From contig NZ_CAJPVI010000005.1 in the NCBI RefSeq assembly GCF_905397435.1, forward strand, positions 1 to 64,000: a stretch of 64,000 nt of DNA, in the 5' to 3' direction. This document shows, piece after piece, positions 17,988 through 27,364 of the stretch. The notes under the pieces were generated by a model. It made no database searches. It was given only the letters and a program-made list of their open reading frames with translations, and was not told the DNA's origin. How positions within the stretch are numbered: the first letter of the stretch is position 1; the number at the start of each line of letters is the position of its first letter. Position numbers and translations under genes: made by a program. Source of the stretch: Cupriavidus numazuensis (lineage in GTDB: Bacteria; Pseudomonadota; Gammaproteobacteria; Burkholderiales; Burkholderiaceae).

Positions 17988-19115
17988 TCAGAACCCCGAA
18001 AAGCGCACGCCGATCGAAGCGTAGCCGTAGTACCGGTCCATCCGCCCAGCCGTGGCGGCGTTGTACAGGAACGGAATGGTCCCGACGAAGTTGTACTTGA
18101 ACGCCTGTCCGCGTACGTACAGTTCCACGCCCTTCACCACGTTGTAGGCCAGCTCAAGCCCCAGGGTGTGGTTCGACTTGATGGGCGACACGCCGAAGCT
18201 CGACAGGCGGTCATCGATATTGCTGCGGAACAGGTACTGGAAGTTGTAGCCGAGCTGGGTAGAAAAGCGTTCGTACTTCCAGCGCCAGGACACGCCCGTG
18301 GTAAGGAAAGCGGCCGTGTAGTTCAGGTCCTTGCTGACGTCGAGTCCGAACTGCGAAGCATTGCTGGAAAACGAAGCGTCCCGCAACACGGACCCACCGA
18401 CGTTGCAAGGCGCGGCGAGCGTGCCGTTGGCGATGTTGTCGGAGCCGATCTTGACGTTGAAATTGCAGTTACCGCGGCGCACCTGCGCGCTCAGGTCACC
18501 CACCGAAACGTTGCTGAAGCCGCCCCCGAGAAAGCCGGTGAGCGTACTGCGCTCACTCACCTGGCCCGAGAAGATCATATCGGCCTGCGCCTGGAAATCG
18601 TTGGGGTCATTGACGCGAATCTGACTGAAGCTGGTGCCGCGCACCTGCGTGGGTGACGTCTTGCTAACCGAACCCGCACGGTCACCCCACAGCGAAAAAC
18701 GGAAAATCAGGCGATCCCGCGCGCCGGGCTCGGCCAGCGGATCGTAGTGCAGCGCAAGCTGCCAGGTGTCGATGCTGTTGGTGTCCTGGCCGTAGTCGAT
18801 ATTGCGACGCAGGTACGTGGCGGCGCCCGACCAGTACGGCGAAAACTTGTAGCCAAGCATGACCCGGCCGCCCCGATAGTCGCCCGCGTTGTCGGGGGTC
18901 GGGCCGCTGCCGCTCTGGTTGCGCAGGTCGAAAACATCCAGCGCCTTGTTCACCGCGTCAAAACTGCCCTCTGCACGGAAACTGGTGAACTCGCCGGTAG
19001 TCGGCTCCGCGCGCAGGAACACATCTTCCGATGCAGCCTGCGCCGTGCCGGCGGCTGTCAGGCCAAACACGGCCACCGTTGTGGCCAGGGTCCGGCGCGA
19101 ACAATACTCGAACAT
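17988..19115 (-). CDS. outer-membrane beta-barrel protein
   Basis: A 375-residue protein with a signal peptide (about residues 1-27, cleavage after AQA). Alternating strands rich in aromatic residues follow, ending in GVRFSGF with a C-terminal Phe, the usual signature for BAM-dependent insertion. Repeated motifs such as GGRVMLGYKFSPYW, TWQLALHY and RDRLIFRFSLWG look like amphipathic strands. The two Cys residues (in RRGNCNF and APCNVGG) may form a loop disulfide. ATG at 19115 is preceded by CGGAG. No family can be named; a porin-like or surface barrel is likely. Confidence 0.7.
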   Translation of the reverse strand: MFEYCSRRTLATTVAVFGLTAAGTAQAASEDVFLRAEPTTGEFTSFRAEGSFDAVNKALDVFDLRNQSGSGPTPDNAGDYRGGRVMLGYKFSPYWSGAATYLRRNIDYGQDTNSIDTWQLALHYDPLAEPGARDRLIFRFSLWGDRAGSVSKTSPTQVRGTSFSQIRVNDPNDFQAQADMIFSGQVSERSTLTGFLGGGFSNVSVGDLSAQVRRGNCNFNVKIGSDNIANGTLAAPCNVGGSVLRDASFSSNASQFGLDVSKDLNYTAAFLTTGVSWRWKYERFSTQLGYNFQYLFRSNIDDRLSSFGVSPIKSNHTLGLELAYNVVKGVELYVRGQAFKYNFVGTIPFLYNAATAGRMDRYYGYASIGVRFSGF

Positions 19116-19185
19116 CGTGAACTCCGGGGGACGCGAAGCGTCCTGCAAAACGAATGAGCCGCGGACCGAATTCATCCGGCCACGT

Positions 19186-19244
19186 AAACAACAAACCGGG
19201 CGTCCGCGACACACGCCGCAAAGCGGCCGTGCGCGAACGCCCGG
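19186..19244 (-). terminator. Rho-independent terminator downstream of the lipoprotein gene
   Basis: On the minus strand a long stem (19237-19244 with 19196-19203, extended by CGCG pairing at 19232-19235 and 19205-19208, and an inner GCCGC-AAA-GCGGC hairpin) is followed by TTTGTTGTTT. It lies after the lipoprotein gene and 70-odd bases before the barrel gene, which must then have its own promoter or be fed by read-through. Confidence 0.7.
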
Positions 19245-19289
19245 TGACGCCCCGCATGGCGGAGCGTCTGCCAGAAGCGAATCGACCGA

Positions 19290-21011
19290 TTAGCTGGGCT
19301 GGTTCAGCGTGATGGTCGACTTCAGGCCATAGCCGCTAACCTGGCTGCCCGAGGTTTGCACGGTGACCCTGCTGGTGTACTTGGCTGCGGTGCCTGTGCC
19401 GATACCAAGCTTGACGTCCGAGCCGTCAACACCCGCCACGGCAAAGGCAACGTCCACGCTGCCCGGCGCGCTCGGCGTCAGTGCGGCGAGCTGCGTGCTG
19501 TTCAGCACGCCGCTGTTCTTCACCTTGTTCAGGATGGCCGCATACGGCAGCGTGAACTGGCCATTGCCGCTGGAGAGGCTGTCCGCGGCGCCGTTGGCCA
19601 GCGTAGCGGAAACCGGCACGCTGCCAGTCACCAGGAACGAGTAGTTGGTATTGGCCGGGAACGTCGCCGACACCAGGTTGCCGCCGCTGAAGACCAGGGA
19701 CACCTTCTCGAAGACCACGTCAACGGTGTTGCCGTTGTAGCTGTAGTGCAGGCCCAGGCGGATATCCGTGGCGCCCGTGCCGAACGGCGCGCCGATTTCC
19801 TTCAGCGTTGCCTTGATGTCCGACAGGTCGCCAACGACCGACATCTGATCGGCAATCGTCACTGACTGGTTGTTGATCAGGATGTTGCTGGCTTGCACAT
19901 AGTCGTTCAGCGTGACCTTGTCGACGACGGCGGCCAGCTTGCCGCTGTCGAGGCCCTGGACGCTACCAGCCGCACTCTGCACGTCAGCCGCCGAACCCGT
20001 CGCCACGGCGTTACCCAGGGTGGCCAGGTTGCCGGCATTGCCGGCGTTGGTCAGCACGGAAGCGGACGTGGCGGAAGCCAGCGTGGACGACAACGTCGAC
20101 TGGCTGCTGTCCTTCAGCGCGTTCAGCGCACCGCTGCCCTTGAGCGCCGACACGGTAGCCGTTGCATTGCCGCCCAGCTTGATCGTGCCCAGCGCCGTGC
20201 TCACGTCGCTGACCTGCTTGCTCACCAGCGGGGTGGCCAGCGCCGCCACGTTGGCGGCAACGGTGTCGATGCTGCCCTGCAGGGTAGACGGCAGGCTGGA
20301 CTGCGCATTCTTCACGGATGCCTTGATGGCATCGGTGACGGTAGCGGTGCTGGTCAGGCTGACAGTACCGCTGGCGCTGTTGATCACGCCTGCCACTGCC
20401 TTGGCGGCAGCCGCGGCGGCCGCATCGGCGCTCAGGGTGCCGCCGGCACCGGTCGCCACGCCTTGCAGCGTCTTGCTGATCTGCTCAACCAGTTGCTGCA
20501 CCACGACAGCTGCCTTCAGCACGTCGGCATCGGTCAGCGGATCCGCGTTCAGCAGGTCCTTGCCGCCCAGGCCAAGCTTGGTGGCCAGCGCGGCCGCCTG
20601 GTCTGCGCCCAGTTGTGCCACCAGCGTGGTCAGCGGGCTGATCATCGGGGTAATGCCGGAGCGGTACTCCACCGCCGGTGCCTGCATCACGCCGTTGAAC
20701 GGCAGGCCGGTACCGATATCGGTACCGCCCGACACCGACAGCGCGCTCTTGGTGCAGTTTGCCGGGAACGTGAAGTCACCGGTCGAGTTGGTGGTAGTCG
20801 TCAGCGCCTTGCCAGCCGAGTCCTTGCAGTCAAGGAAGCTCACCGTTGCGCCAGACAAGTAGAAGTCAACCGCCTTGCCGTTGATGCTGGTGGTGGCCGA
20901 AGGCGTGCTGCTGCTGCTGCTATCGCCGCCGCCACCGCCGCACGCCGCCAGCAGCATCGCTGCCGAGGCCGCCGCCGCCAGCGTAAAACCTTTCGAGAGA
21001 CTCACTTTCAT
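19290..21011 (-). CDS. large surface or periplasmic lipoprotein
   Basis: A 573-residue lipoprotein: signal peptide with lipobox LLAAC (Cys24) followed by GGGGGD and a Ser-rich tether. A small carboxypeptidase-regulatory/Ig-like segment follows (about 43-115, with NGKAVDFYLSGATVSF and TTNSTGDFTFPANC). Then comes a very long Ala/Ser/Val/Leu-rich helical region of about 250 residues without Trp, and a C-terminal beta-rich domain of about 180 residues. Gly-rich tethers are common in surface lipoproteins of Burkholderiales. No enzymatic motif is seen. It is upstream of, and on the same strand as, the barrel gene, separated by a terminator. Confidence 0.75.
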   Translation of the reverse strand: MKVSLSKGFTLAAAASAAMLLAACGGGGGDSSSSSTPSATTSINGKAVDFYLSGATVSFLDCKDSAGKALTTTTNSTGDFTFPANCTKSALSVSGGTDIGTGLPFNGVMQAPAVEYRSGITPMISPLTTLVAQLGADQAAALATKLGLGGKDLLNADPLTDADVLKAAVVVQQLVEQISKTLQGVATGAGGTLSADAAAAAAAKAVAGVINSASGTVSLTSTATVTDAIKASVKNAQSSLPSTLQGSIDTVAANVAALATPLVSKQVSDVSTALGTIKLGGNATATVSALKGSGALNALKDSSQSTLSSTLASATSASVLTNAGNAGNLATLGNAVATGSAADVQSAAGSVQGLDSGKLAAVVDKVTLNDYVQASNILINNQSVTIADQMSVVGDLSDIKATLKEIGAPFGTGATDIRLGLHYSYNGNTVDVVFEKVSLVFSGGNLVSATFPANTNYSFLVTGSVPVSATLANGAADSLSSGNGQFTLPYAAILNKVKNSGVLNSTQLAALTPSAPGSVDVAFAVAGVDGSDVKLGIGTGTAAKYTSRVTVQTSGSQVSGYGLKSTITLNQPS

Positions 21012-21741
21012 TGTTCTTCTCCAACATCCATCGTCGATAAGTTCTTCTTTGCCGAAATCCTTAATCGCATCCCCGGCAACCCATTGTTCTTCTCATGCCC
21101 GCTCCCTACACCCGCGCGGGAAAACTTCGGGGGCAAGTTTACAGCAGAAGTCAACAAATTTGCCAAAACTATCAGACGCGTAAATTCGGCCTATATTCGG
21201 GGCGTAATCGGCGCCGATGTGCCTATGAGTGACTAGGACAGGCTCAAGGAAATCCTCCGGCCCGGAACAGCAGGATCGATCCAGATCTTGATCCTGCAAG
21301 CCGTTTCAGCATTCCAGCGAGGCCGAACATGACCCGCGCGGCGCGCCATGCGCAGCGGATCTGAAAGTCCTGAAAGTGATGTGGGTTCGCAACGCAATCC
21401 CCCATCAGCGGGGACACAACGCACCCACCCATGCCGCGACGCGTCGACTTGTGCGCACAAATGCGCAGGGCCGCGCAGCCCCCGAATGGGTGACTTTTGG
21501 CACTACTGCAACGCTCCCTCAAACATAGCGGGGAACCGGCAACTCACGGTTTGCCGGAGTCCGTACACCTATGTTAATGTGCCACCAATAATAAAAGTAT
21601 CAAAAGTATCACGCAGCTCAGTTTTCGCACATGTTGCCGCTGAGTCCAGCGGGGTTCTTGCCCTTTGGGTCTTTGTTTCGACGGGGATATCCAGCCTTGC
21701 GCTCGCGCAGGCCGGAGGGGCAGCGCTACCCGGGGTAAAGC
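21012..21741. other. long regulatory region upstream of the exopolysaccharide genes
   Basis: About 730 bp, A/T-richer than the coding sequence around it, between the divergent lipoprotein and sugar-phosphate-transferase genes. No gene is supported. Inverted repeats are seen at 21270-21277/21290-21297 (GCAGGATC) and 21536-21542/21551-21557 (CCGGCAA, 8-base loop). A short direct repeat AAAAGTATC occurs twice near 21595-21611. A long leader before the 21742 start and control of polysaccharide synthesis are likely, but promoters could not be fixed. Confidence 0.5.
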
Positions 21742-23148
21742 ATGGGAATCTATCGCAACATGTTCGTGAAGCACCACGATCGGCTGGCCATTGCAGTACG
21801 CCTGGCGGACGTGGCAACAATCTGGCTGGCTGGCTTTCTTGCCACCGAGCTACGCTTTCCGTCGGACTTCGCGGCAGCTGCGCCCATCCATCAGTTTGTC
21901 CTGTACTTCAGTTGCGCGGTCGCGATGATCGTGCTGCCGGCGTTCGACCTGTACACCTCCTGGCGCGGCCGCAGCATTATTTCGCTCGGCGCGCGACTGC
22001 TGGCCGCTTGGTCCCTTGTCTGGCTTATCGGCATCCTGATGAGCTTCTTAATGCACCAGACGGGATCTCTTTCGCGACTTTGGGCTGCTTATTGGTATGT
22101 GGGAACAGCGGGGGCGTTGCTCGCGCTCCGGATTGCGACCTACAGCCTGCTTGCGCTGGCGCGCGGCGTGGGACGCAACTCCAAGCATGTGCTGATCATC
22201 GGCTTCGGCACCACCGGGCAGGAAATGTACCGTCGCGCCACCGCGAGCCGCTGGAGCGGCTTCCGCATTGCCGGGATTTACGCCGGCGCGGACGAAGCCA
22301 CGCCAGAGGGCATTCCACGGATTGAAGACCGCGATCACATCCCCGTCTTCGCCCGCAAGCATCCTATTGATGAAATCTGGATCGCGCTGCCTGTCAGTGC
22401 GTCCCGCCAGATGCAGGGCATTGCCTATGCGCTGCGCAACGACTTCATCGACATCAAGTGGATGCCGAGTCTGATGGATTTCGAGTTGCTGAACCATCGG
22501 ATGCAGGACTTTATGGGGATGCCGGCGGTGGAGCTGAACCGGCCGCCGTCGCTTGGAGTGCGGGGGGTTCTCAAGGGCGTTTTTGATCGTGCGTTTGCTG
22601 CTGTGGTGTTGACGTTGCTGTCGCCGCTTCTGGTGATCATTGCCTTGCTGATCAAGCGCGGCTCGCCTGGGCCAGCATTCTTCAAGCAGGAGCGTCTTGG
22701 CTTGGATGGGCGCGTGATCCATGTTTACAAGTTCCGAAGTATGAAGGTGCATTCGGAACATGAAACCGTCACGCAAGCCAGGAAAGGCGACAGTCGCGTG
22801 ACGCCCATCGGTGCTTTCCTACGGCGCACCAGTCTGGATGAGCTGCCGCAGTTCATTAATGTGCTGCGTGGGGAAATGAGTGTTGTTGGGCCAAGGCCGC
22901 ATGCGATGGCCCATAACGATATCTATAAGGAACAGCTTGATCTATATATGCTGCGCCACAGGGTCAAGCCTGGGATTACGGGGTGGGCGCAGATTAATGG
23001 GTACCGGGGGGAGACGGATACGCTGGAGAAGATGGCGAAGCGGGTGGAGCATGATCTGTTCTATATTCGGAATTGGTCGTTCTGGATGGATGTACGAATT
23101 ATCTTCTGGACGGCGTTCAAGGGATGGACGGGCCACAATGCGTACTAG
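21742..23148 (+). CDS. undecaprenyl-phosphate sugar-1-phosphate transferase (WcaJ/EpsE type)
   Basis: A 468-residue polyprenyl glycosylphosphotransferase. An N-terminal block of four or five membrane helices (about 14-150) is followed by a Rossmann-like CoA-binding-type domain (around [17 protein letters not shown]) and the catalytic bac_transf domain (about 275-468). The catalytic domain has [32 protein letters not shown] and VGPRPHA, all hallmark motifs. It starts repeat-unit assembly by loading a hexose-1-phosphate, probably glucose, on undecaprenyl phosphate. Codon usage becomes A/T-richer in the last third, towards the exchanged centre of the locus. Confidence 0.9.
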   Translation: MGIYRNMFVKHHDRLAIAVRLADVATIWLAGFLATELRFPSDFAAAAPIHQFVLYFSCAVAMIVLPAFDLYTSWRGRSIISLGARLLAAWSLVWLIGILMSFLMHQTGSLSRLWAAYWYVGTAGALLALRIATYSLLALARGVGRNSKHVLIIGFGTTGQEMYRRATASRWSGFRIAGIYAGADEATPEGIPRIEDRDHIPVFARKHPIDEIWIALPVSASRQMQGIAYALRNDFIDIKWMPSLMDFELLNHRMQDFMGMPAVELNRPPSLGVRGVLKGVFDRAFAAVVLTLLSPLLVIIALLIKRGSPGPAFFKQERLGLDGRVIHVYKFRSMKVHSEHETVTQARKGDSRVTPIGAFLRRTSLDELPQFINVLRGEMSVVGPRPHAMAHNDIYKEQLDLYMLRHRVKPGITGWAQINGYRGETDTLEKMAKRVEHDLFYIRNWSFWMDVRIIFWTAFKGWTGHNAY

Positions 23149-23350
23149 CATTGTCATGCCGGGCAGCCTAGACGAATTCATCCAGGGCTTCTTTCCATAC
23201 CGTTCGTTTAATCTAGCGGACTTGCTCACTGACCTAAAGGCAGCGTAGCCGCCATCGCCGTGCTCTCGCTGGTCAACGCATTCGCAAACGCAATGGCGCG
23301 CTAAGACGCCGGCGCTTCCTATCGATCTCCTCCTCCCTCGAACTGCGCAC

Positions 23351-24760
23351 ATGAAGATCACCATCATCGGAAGTGGTTATGTAGGCCTTGTTACCGGCAC
23401 CTGCCTGGCTGAGCTCGGCAACGACGTCCTTTGCCTGGACCTTGACGCGACCAAAGTCGAGATGCTCAACGCCGGTGGAGTCCCCATCTACGAACCTGGC
23501 CTGAAAGAACTCATCGCACGCAATCATGCCGCCGGCCGTCTGCGCTTCACCAGCGACATCGAAACCAGTGTCAGCTTTGGCGATATCCAGTTCATCGCGG
23601 TGGGCACCCCGCCTGACGAAGACGGCTCAGCAGATCTGCGCTACGTCCTGTCCGCCGCCCGCAATATCGGCCGATACATGACCACCCCGAAGATCGTGGT
23701 GGACAAGTCGACCGTACCGGTCGGTACCGGGGCCAGGGTCAGGGACTGCATCACCGCACAACTGCAGAAACGCGGCTTGCCGGCGCTCGACTTTGCCGTG
23801 GTCTCGAACCCCGAGTTCCTCAAGGAAGGCGCCGCGATCGAGGACTTCATGCGCCCCGATCGCATCGTCATCGGCACTGAGCCCAGTGTCTCCGGACAGA
23901 AAGCGCGGGAGGCCATGCGCTCGCTGTACGCGCCCTTCACGCGTAACCATGACCGTATCCTCAACATGGATATCGCGTCGGCCGAATTCACCAAATATGC
24001 TGCCAACGCCATGCTCGCCACGCGCATCTCGTTCATGAACGAGCTAGCCAACCTAGCGGACGTCGTAGGCGCAGATATCGAACTGGTGCGTCAAGGCATC
24101 GGCTCCGACCCGCGCATCGGCTACAGCTTCCTGTACGCCGGCACCGGATACGGCGGATCTTGCTTCCCGAAAGACGTACAGGCCTTGGAACGGACTGCGG
24201 CAGAGTACGGCCAGACGCCGCGCATTCTGGCTGCCGTGGAAGCCGTCAACCAGAACCAAAAACGCATCCTGGTGCAAAAGATCATTGCCCACTACGGCGA
24301 GGATCTGAACGGCCTCACGTTTGCCATTTGGGGGCTCGCGTTCAAGCCGAACACCGATGACATGCGTGCGGCGCCAAGCCGCGTGGTGATCAAGGAACTG
24401 CTGGCGCGCGGGGCCAGAGTGCGGGCGTTTGATCCCGTGGCGATGGAGGAAGCGAAGCAGGCGCTCTACAGCGACCTCGCGGATGAGCCCGCAGCCAAGA
24501 CGCGCCTGCATTTCGCGCCCGATCAGGTAACCGCGTTGCAAAGTGCGGACGCGCTTGTGGTTGTGACTGAGTGGAAGTCGTTCCGATCACCTGATTTTGC
24601 CGCAGTTGCAGCAACGATGCGCGAACCGGTTATCTTTGATGGCCGGAATCTTTACGAGCCCGCGGAGCTGGGACAGCTCGGTTTCACGTACTACGCGATC
24701 GGTAGAGGTGAGCATAGACACCGAGAAGTGTTCATCGGGCAGACACTGACCTCCGCATAA
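23351..24760 (+). CDS. ugd: UDP-glucose 6-dehydrogenase
   Basis: A 469-residue NAD-dependent enzyme that oxidises UDP-glucose twice to UDP-glucuronate for the exopolysaccharide. It shows the N-terminal Rossmann motif [10 protein letters not shown], the catalytic Cys271 in [10 protein letters not shown], the central SNPEFLKEG and [13 protein letters not shown], and the C-terminal UDP-binding domain with [15 protein letters not shown]. Length is typical. It lies 200 bp after the sugar-phosphate transferase on the same strand. A glucuronic acid-containing acidic polymer is the expected consequence. Confidence 0.95.
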   Translation: MKITIIGSGYVGLVTGTCLAELGNDVLCLDLDATKVEMLNAGGVPIYEPGLKELIARNHAAGRLRFTSDIETSVSFGDIQFIAVGTPPDEDGSADLRYVLSAARNIGRYMTTPKIVVDKSTVPVGTGARVRDCITAQLQKRGLPALDFAVVSNPEFLKEGAAIEDFMRPDRIVIGTEPSVSGQKAREAMRSLYAPFTRNHDRILNMDIASAEFTKYAANAMLATRISFMNELANLADVVGADIELVRQGIGSDPRIGYSFLYAGTGYGGSCFPKDVQALERTAAEYGQTPRILAAVEAVNQNQKRILVQKIIAHYGEDLNGLTFAIWGLAFKPNTDDMRAAPSRVVIKELLARGARVRAFDPVAMEEAKQALYSDLADEPAAKTRLHFAPDQVTALQSADALVVVTEWKSFRSPDFAAVAATMREPVIFDGRNLYEPAELGQLGFTYYAIGRGEHRHREVFIGQTLTSA

Positions 24761-24850
24761 ACTCGATCTCCACGAATCGCTCTGCCCCGTACTCGGCCAT
24801 CATCATGGCTGAAAAAACAACGGATAAGATTAATTCGCACTAAAAACAGC

Positions 24851-26044
24851 ATGAAAATTGCAGTCGTCCATGATTGGCTTGTCGTCTACGGCGGGGCAGA
24901 ACGAGTTCTCGAGCAAATCCTTATTTGCTTCCCCCAAGCCGACGTCTTTAGCATCGTCGATTATATCCCGCCTGATGAGCGTGGATTTCTGCGAGGAAAA
25001 ACCGTAACGACGAGCTTTATACAGAAGCTTCCGTTCTCCCGAAGAAAGTATCGTAGCTATCTGCCGCTGATGCCGCTCGCGATCGAGCAATTTGATCTCT
25101 CATCCTACGACATCGTCATTACAAGCTCACATGCAGTTGCCAAGGGAGTTATTACGGGCCCGGACCAACTACATATCAGCTATGTACACTCTCCAATGAG
25201 ATACGCTTGGGATCTACAACATCAGTATCTTCGCGAAGCCGGACTCGATGTCGGAATAAAAGGATGGCTGGCCAAGTATATGCTGCACCGTCTTCGGCTT
25301 TGGGATAACAGAACAGCGAACGGTGTAGATTACTTCGTTGCGAATTCGAATTTCATCGCGAAACGAATTAAAAAAGCCTACGGAAGAGAAGCGGACGTCA
25401 TTTACCCGCCCGTAAACGTCGAATCATTTTCTATTAATGAAATAAAAGAGGAATTTTATCTAGTTGCCTCTCGCTTAGTCCCTTACAAGAGAGTCGATTT
25501 GGTAGTGGAAGCATTCTCAAGAATGCCGGATCTCAAACTTAAAGTCATCGGCGCGGGACCAGATTTCAACAAAATTATTTCAAAATCCTCACCAAACGTG
25601 GAGATAATGGGATATCAGCCATTCTCCACATTAAAAGCAGCCATGCAATCCGCAAAAGCCTTCGTGTTTGCGGCAGAAGAGGATTTTGGGATTGCGCCTG
25701 TGGAAGCCCTAGCTAGCGGAACCCCGGTCATCGCCTTCGGCAAAGGAGGGGTTCGGGAAACCGTTTCCACGAATGACCACTTCCCGACAGGGATTCTATT
25801 TGATAGCCAGACTCCAGAAGCAATCTGTACTGCAGTCCGACGCTTTGAAGAAAGTAAATCAAAATACAAGTCGAGAAACTGCCGAATGAGATCTGAGCTT
25901 TTCTCCGCCGAGATTTTCAGATCGACATTCACGGACTATGTAACCGCTTGCTGGAGTAAGTTCACTGGGGAGGATCCGTCTCCCCAAGAGGTCGGACACG
26001 TTCGAGCGGCTCACGAAGGTAGCCAGAAGGCCGCAACGCTTTAA
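24851..26044 (+). CDS. family 4 glycosyltransferase (WbaZ-like)
   Basis: A 397-residue GT-B glycosyltransferase beginning MKIAVVHDWLVVYGGAERVL, a start typical of WbaZ/RfaB-like mannosyl- or galactosyltransferases. The donor-site E-x7-E region is EEDFGIAPVEALASGTPVIA. It should act on the cytoplasmic face, adding a sugar to the lipid-linked repeat unit. The donor is not predictable. The gene is clearly A/T-richer than ugd next to it, in line with exchange of glycosyltransferase genes. It is the last plus-strand gene, convergent with the wz operon. Confidence 0.85.
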   Translation: MKIAVVHDWLVVYGGAERVLEQILICFPQADVFSIVDYIPPDERGFLRGKTVTTSFIQKLPFSRRKYRSYLPLMPLAIEQFDLSSYDIVITSSHAVAKGVITGPDQLHISYVHSPMRYAWDLQHQYLREAGLDVGIKGWLAKYMLHRLRLWDNRTANGVDYFVANSNFIAKRIKKAYGREADVIYPPVNVESFSINEIKEEFYLVASRLVPYKRVDLVVEAFSRMPDLKLKVIGAGPDFNKIISKSSPNVEIMGYQPFSTLKAAMQSAKAFVFAAEEDFGIAPVEALASGTPVIAFGKGGVRETVSTNDHFPTGILFDSQTPEAICTAVRRFEESKSKYKSRNCRMRSELFSAEIFRSTFTDYVTACWSKFTGEDPSPQEVGHVRAAHEGSQKAATL

Positions 26045-26057
26045 CACAAACGGAGGT

Positions 26058-26089
26058 CGAACGCCAACGAACCCAGTCCTTGGCGTTCG
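26058..26089. terminator. hairpin between convergent glycosyltransferase genes
   Basis: CGAACGCCAA (26058-26067) pairs perfectly with 26080-26089 across a 12-base loop, 14 bp after the plus-strand stop. There is no clear U-run, so it may terminate weakly or just fold the 3' end. Confidence 0.5.
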
Positions 26090-26200
26090 GCCCAATCCCC
26101 GCCAGCGAACTCAATTGGCACTCAACGATGAATGCCAACCTGCCTCTCTTTTAGAATCAACGAAAATTTCTGCAGCGCAATCCATTGCGCAATGATGTCC

Positions 26201-27364
26201 CTACTCCCGCTCAATAAGCGCCATCATCTTCTCGGTGCGAATCTCATATGTGTGCTCTCGCGCCGCGGCCAAGCGCTCTTCTAACGCCACCACGTCGCCA
26301 GATATGGCACGCTCCACTTCCGAAATGAACGCCTGTGCGTCGTCGGCTAGTGACGCAACACCCGCATAAGCCGCTAGTGCATGAAGCTTGGTGGACACCA
26401 CCGGCTTGCCCGCCGCAAGATACTCGAAGAACTTCATAGGGAACATGCCTCGCGTATATTCGTTGCGACGGCTCGGCAGAATCGCTACATCTAGGCCCTT
26501 CAAGTATGCTGGCAAGAGTTTGTAGTTACGGGCGCCCAAGAGGTAAATATTCGGGCACTCAGCAAGAGCTGAAGAGTCTGTCCACGGATCGCCCTCGCCA
26601 ACCTTCCCTATCAAAATGATCGACCACTCCGGGTGAGCTTGCGCCATCTCGCATATCATCGAGAAATCGAGCTTATAGCTACTAATGGCACCTATAAATC
26701 CAACCCTAGGCGATGGTAATAATGCAAGATCAGCGGGAACCTCCGTACTATCGTCCAGCGCCTGCGAAAAGTGGTTAAAATCCGCCACATTGGGAAAATA
26801 ATGACAGCTTGGATTCCAAATCTTACGCGTCTCGAGAAGGTGCTCAGCAGTTACGAAGCAAACATCTGCCATCGCCGTCAACTCTCGCTCCGCTATTTCG
26901 ATTTCCTCCGACGGCATACCAGGCTGCGCTTTGATCTCATCCACACAATGGTAGATTACTTTCTTGAAACCGGTCATCCGGAGGAGTCGGCAGGTCATCG
27001 GATTATAGGTCCAGAGCAAATCCTTCCTCATGCTTAGAAGCGCCAGGCACGTCGACAGTCCCACGCGGAGTAGTAGTCGATTGATAGCCCGCACGAGGGA
27101 ATTTCCCTGAAAGGGAATCACGATCGGAGACCACACCCATACGTTCTCTTCAACCTGGCGGACTCCTTTTAATCCTTTCCAAAGTCTTGCTAGAATCCGC
27201 CGAAAATCGGAACCGCTTGCCGATGGTCTCCGCAGCCCAAGAGAATCGATGTAGAGAACTCTATTTCCGCGCTTCCCAAGCTCCGCAGCAACATGCTGCT
27301 TGTTAGTCCAGAAAGGATTATCCCAATCCGCAGTAGATAGCAGAACGATATCATATGAGCTCAT
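26201..27364 (-). CDS. glycosyltransferase (GT-B, TuaH-like)
   Basis: A 387-residue GT-B fold protein. The N-terminal half starts IVLLSTADWDNPFWTNKQHV, as in TuaH/teichuronic-acid-type transferases. The C-terminal half has VGFIGAISSYKLDFSMI and the donor-site region PMKFFEYLAAGKPVVST. It is the last gene of the minus-strand polysaccharide operon and overlaps the flippase gene by 4 bp. The sugar and linkage are not predictable. Confidence 0.8.
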   Translation of the reverse strand: MSSYDIVLLSTADWDNPFWTNKQHVAAELGKRGNRVLYIDSLGLRRPSASGSDFRRILARLWKGLKGVRQVEENVWVWSPIVIPFQGNSLVRAINRLLLRVGLSTCLALLSMRKDLLWTYNPMTCRLLRMTGFKKVIYHCVDEIKAQPGMPSEEIEIAERELTAMADVCFVTAEHLLETRKIWNPSCHYFPNVADFNHFSQALDDSTEVPADLALLPSPRVGFIGAISSYKLDFSMICEMAQAHPEWSIILIGKVGEGDPWTDSSALAECPNIYLLGARNYKLLPAYLKGLDVAILPSRRNEYTRGMFPMKFFEYLAAGKPVVSTKLHALAAYAGVASLADDAQAFISEVERAISGDVVALEERLAAAREHTYEIRTEKMMALIERE

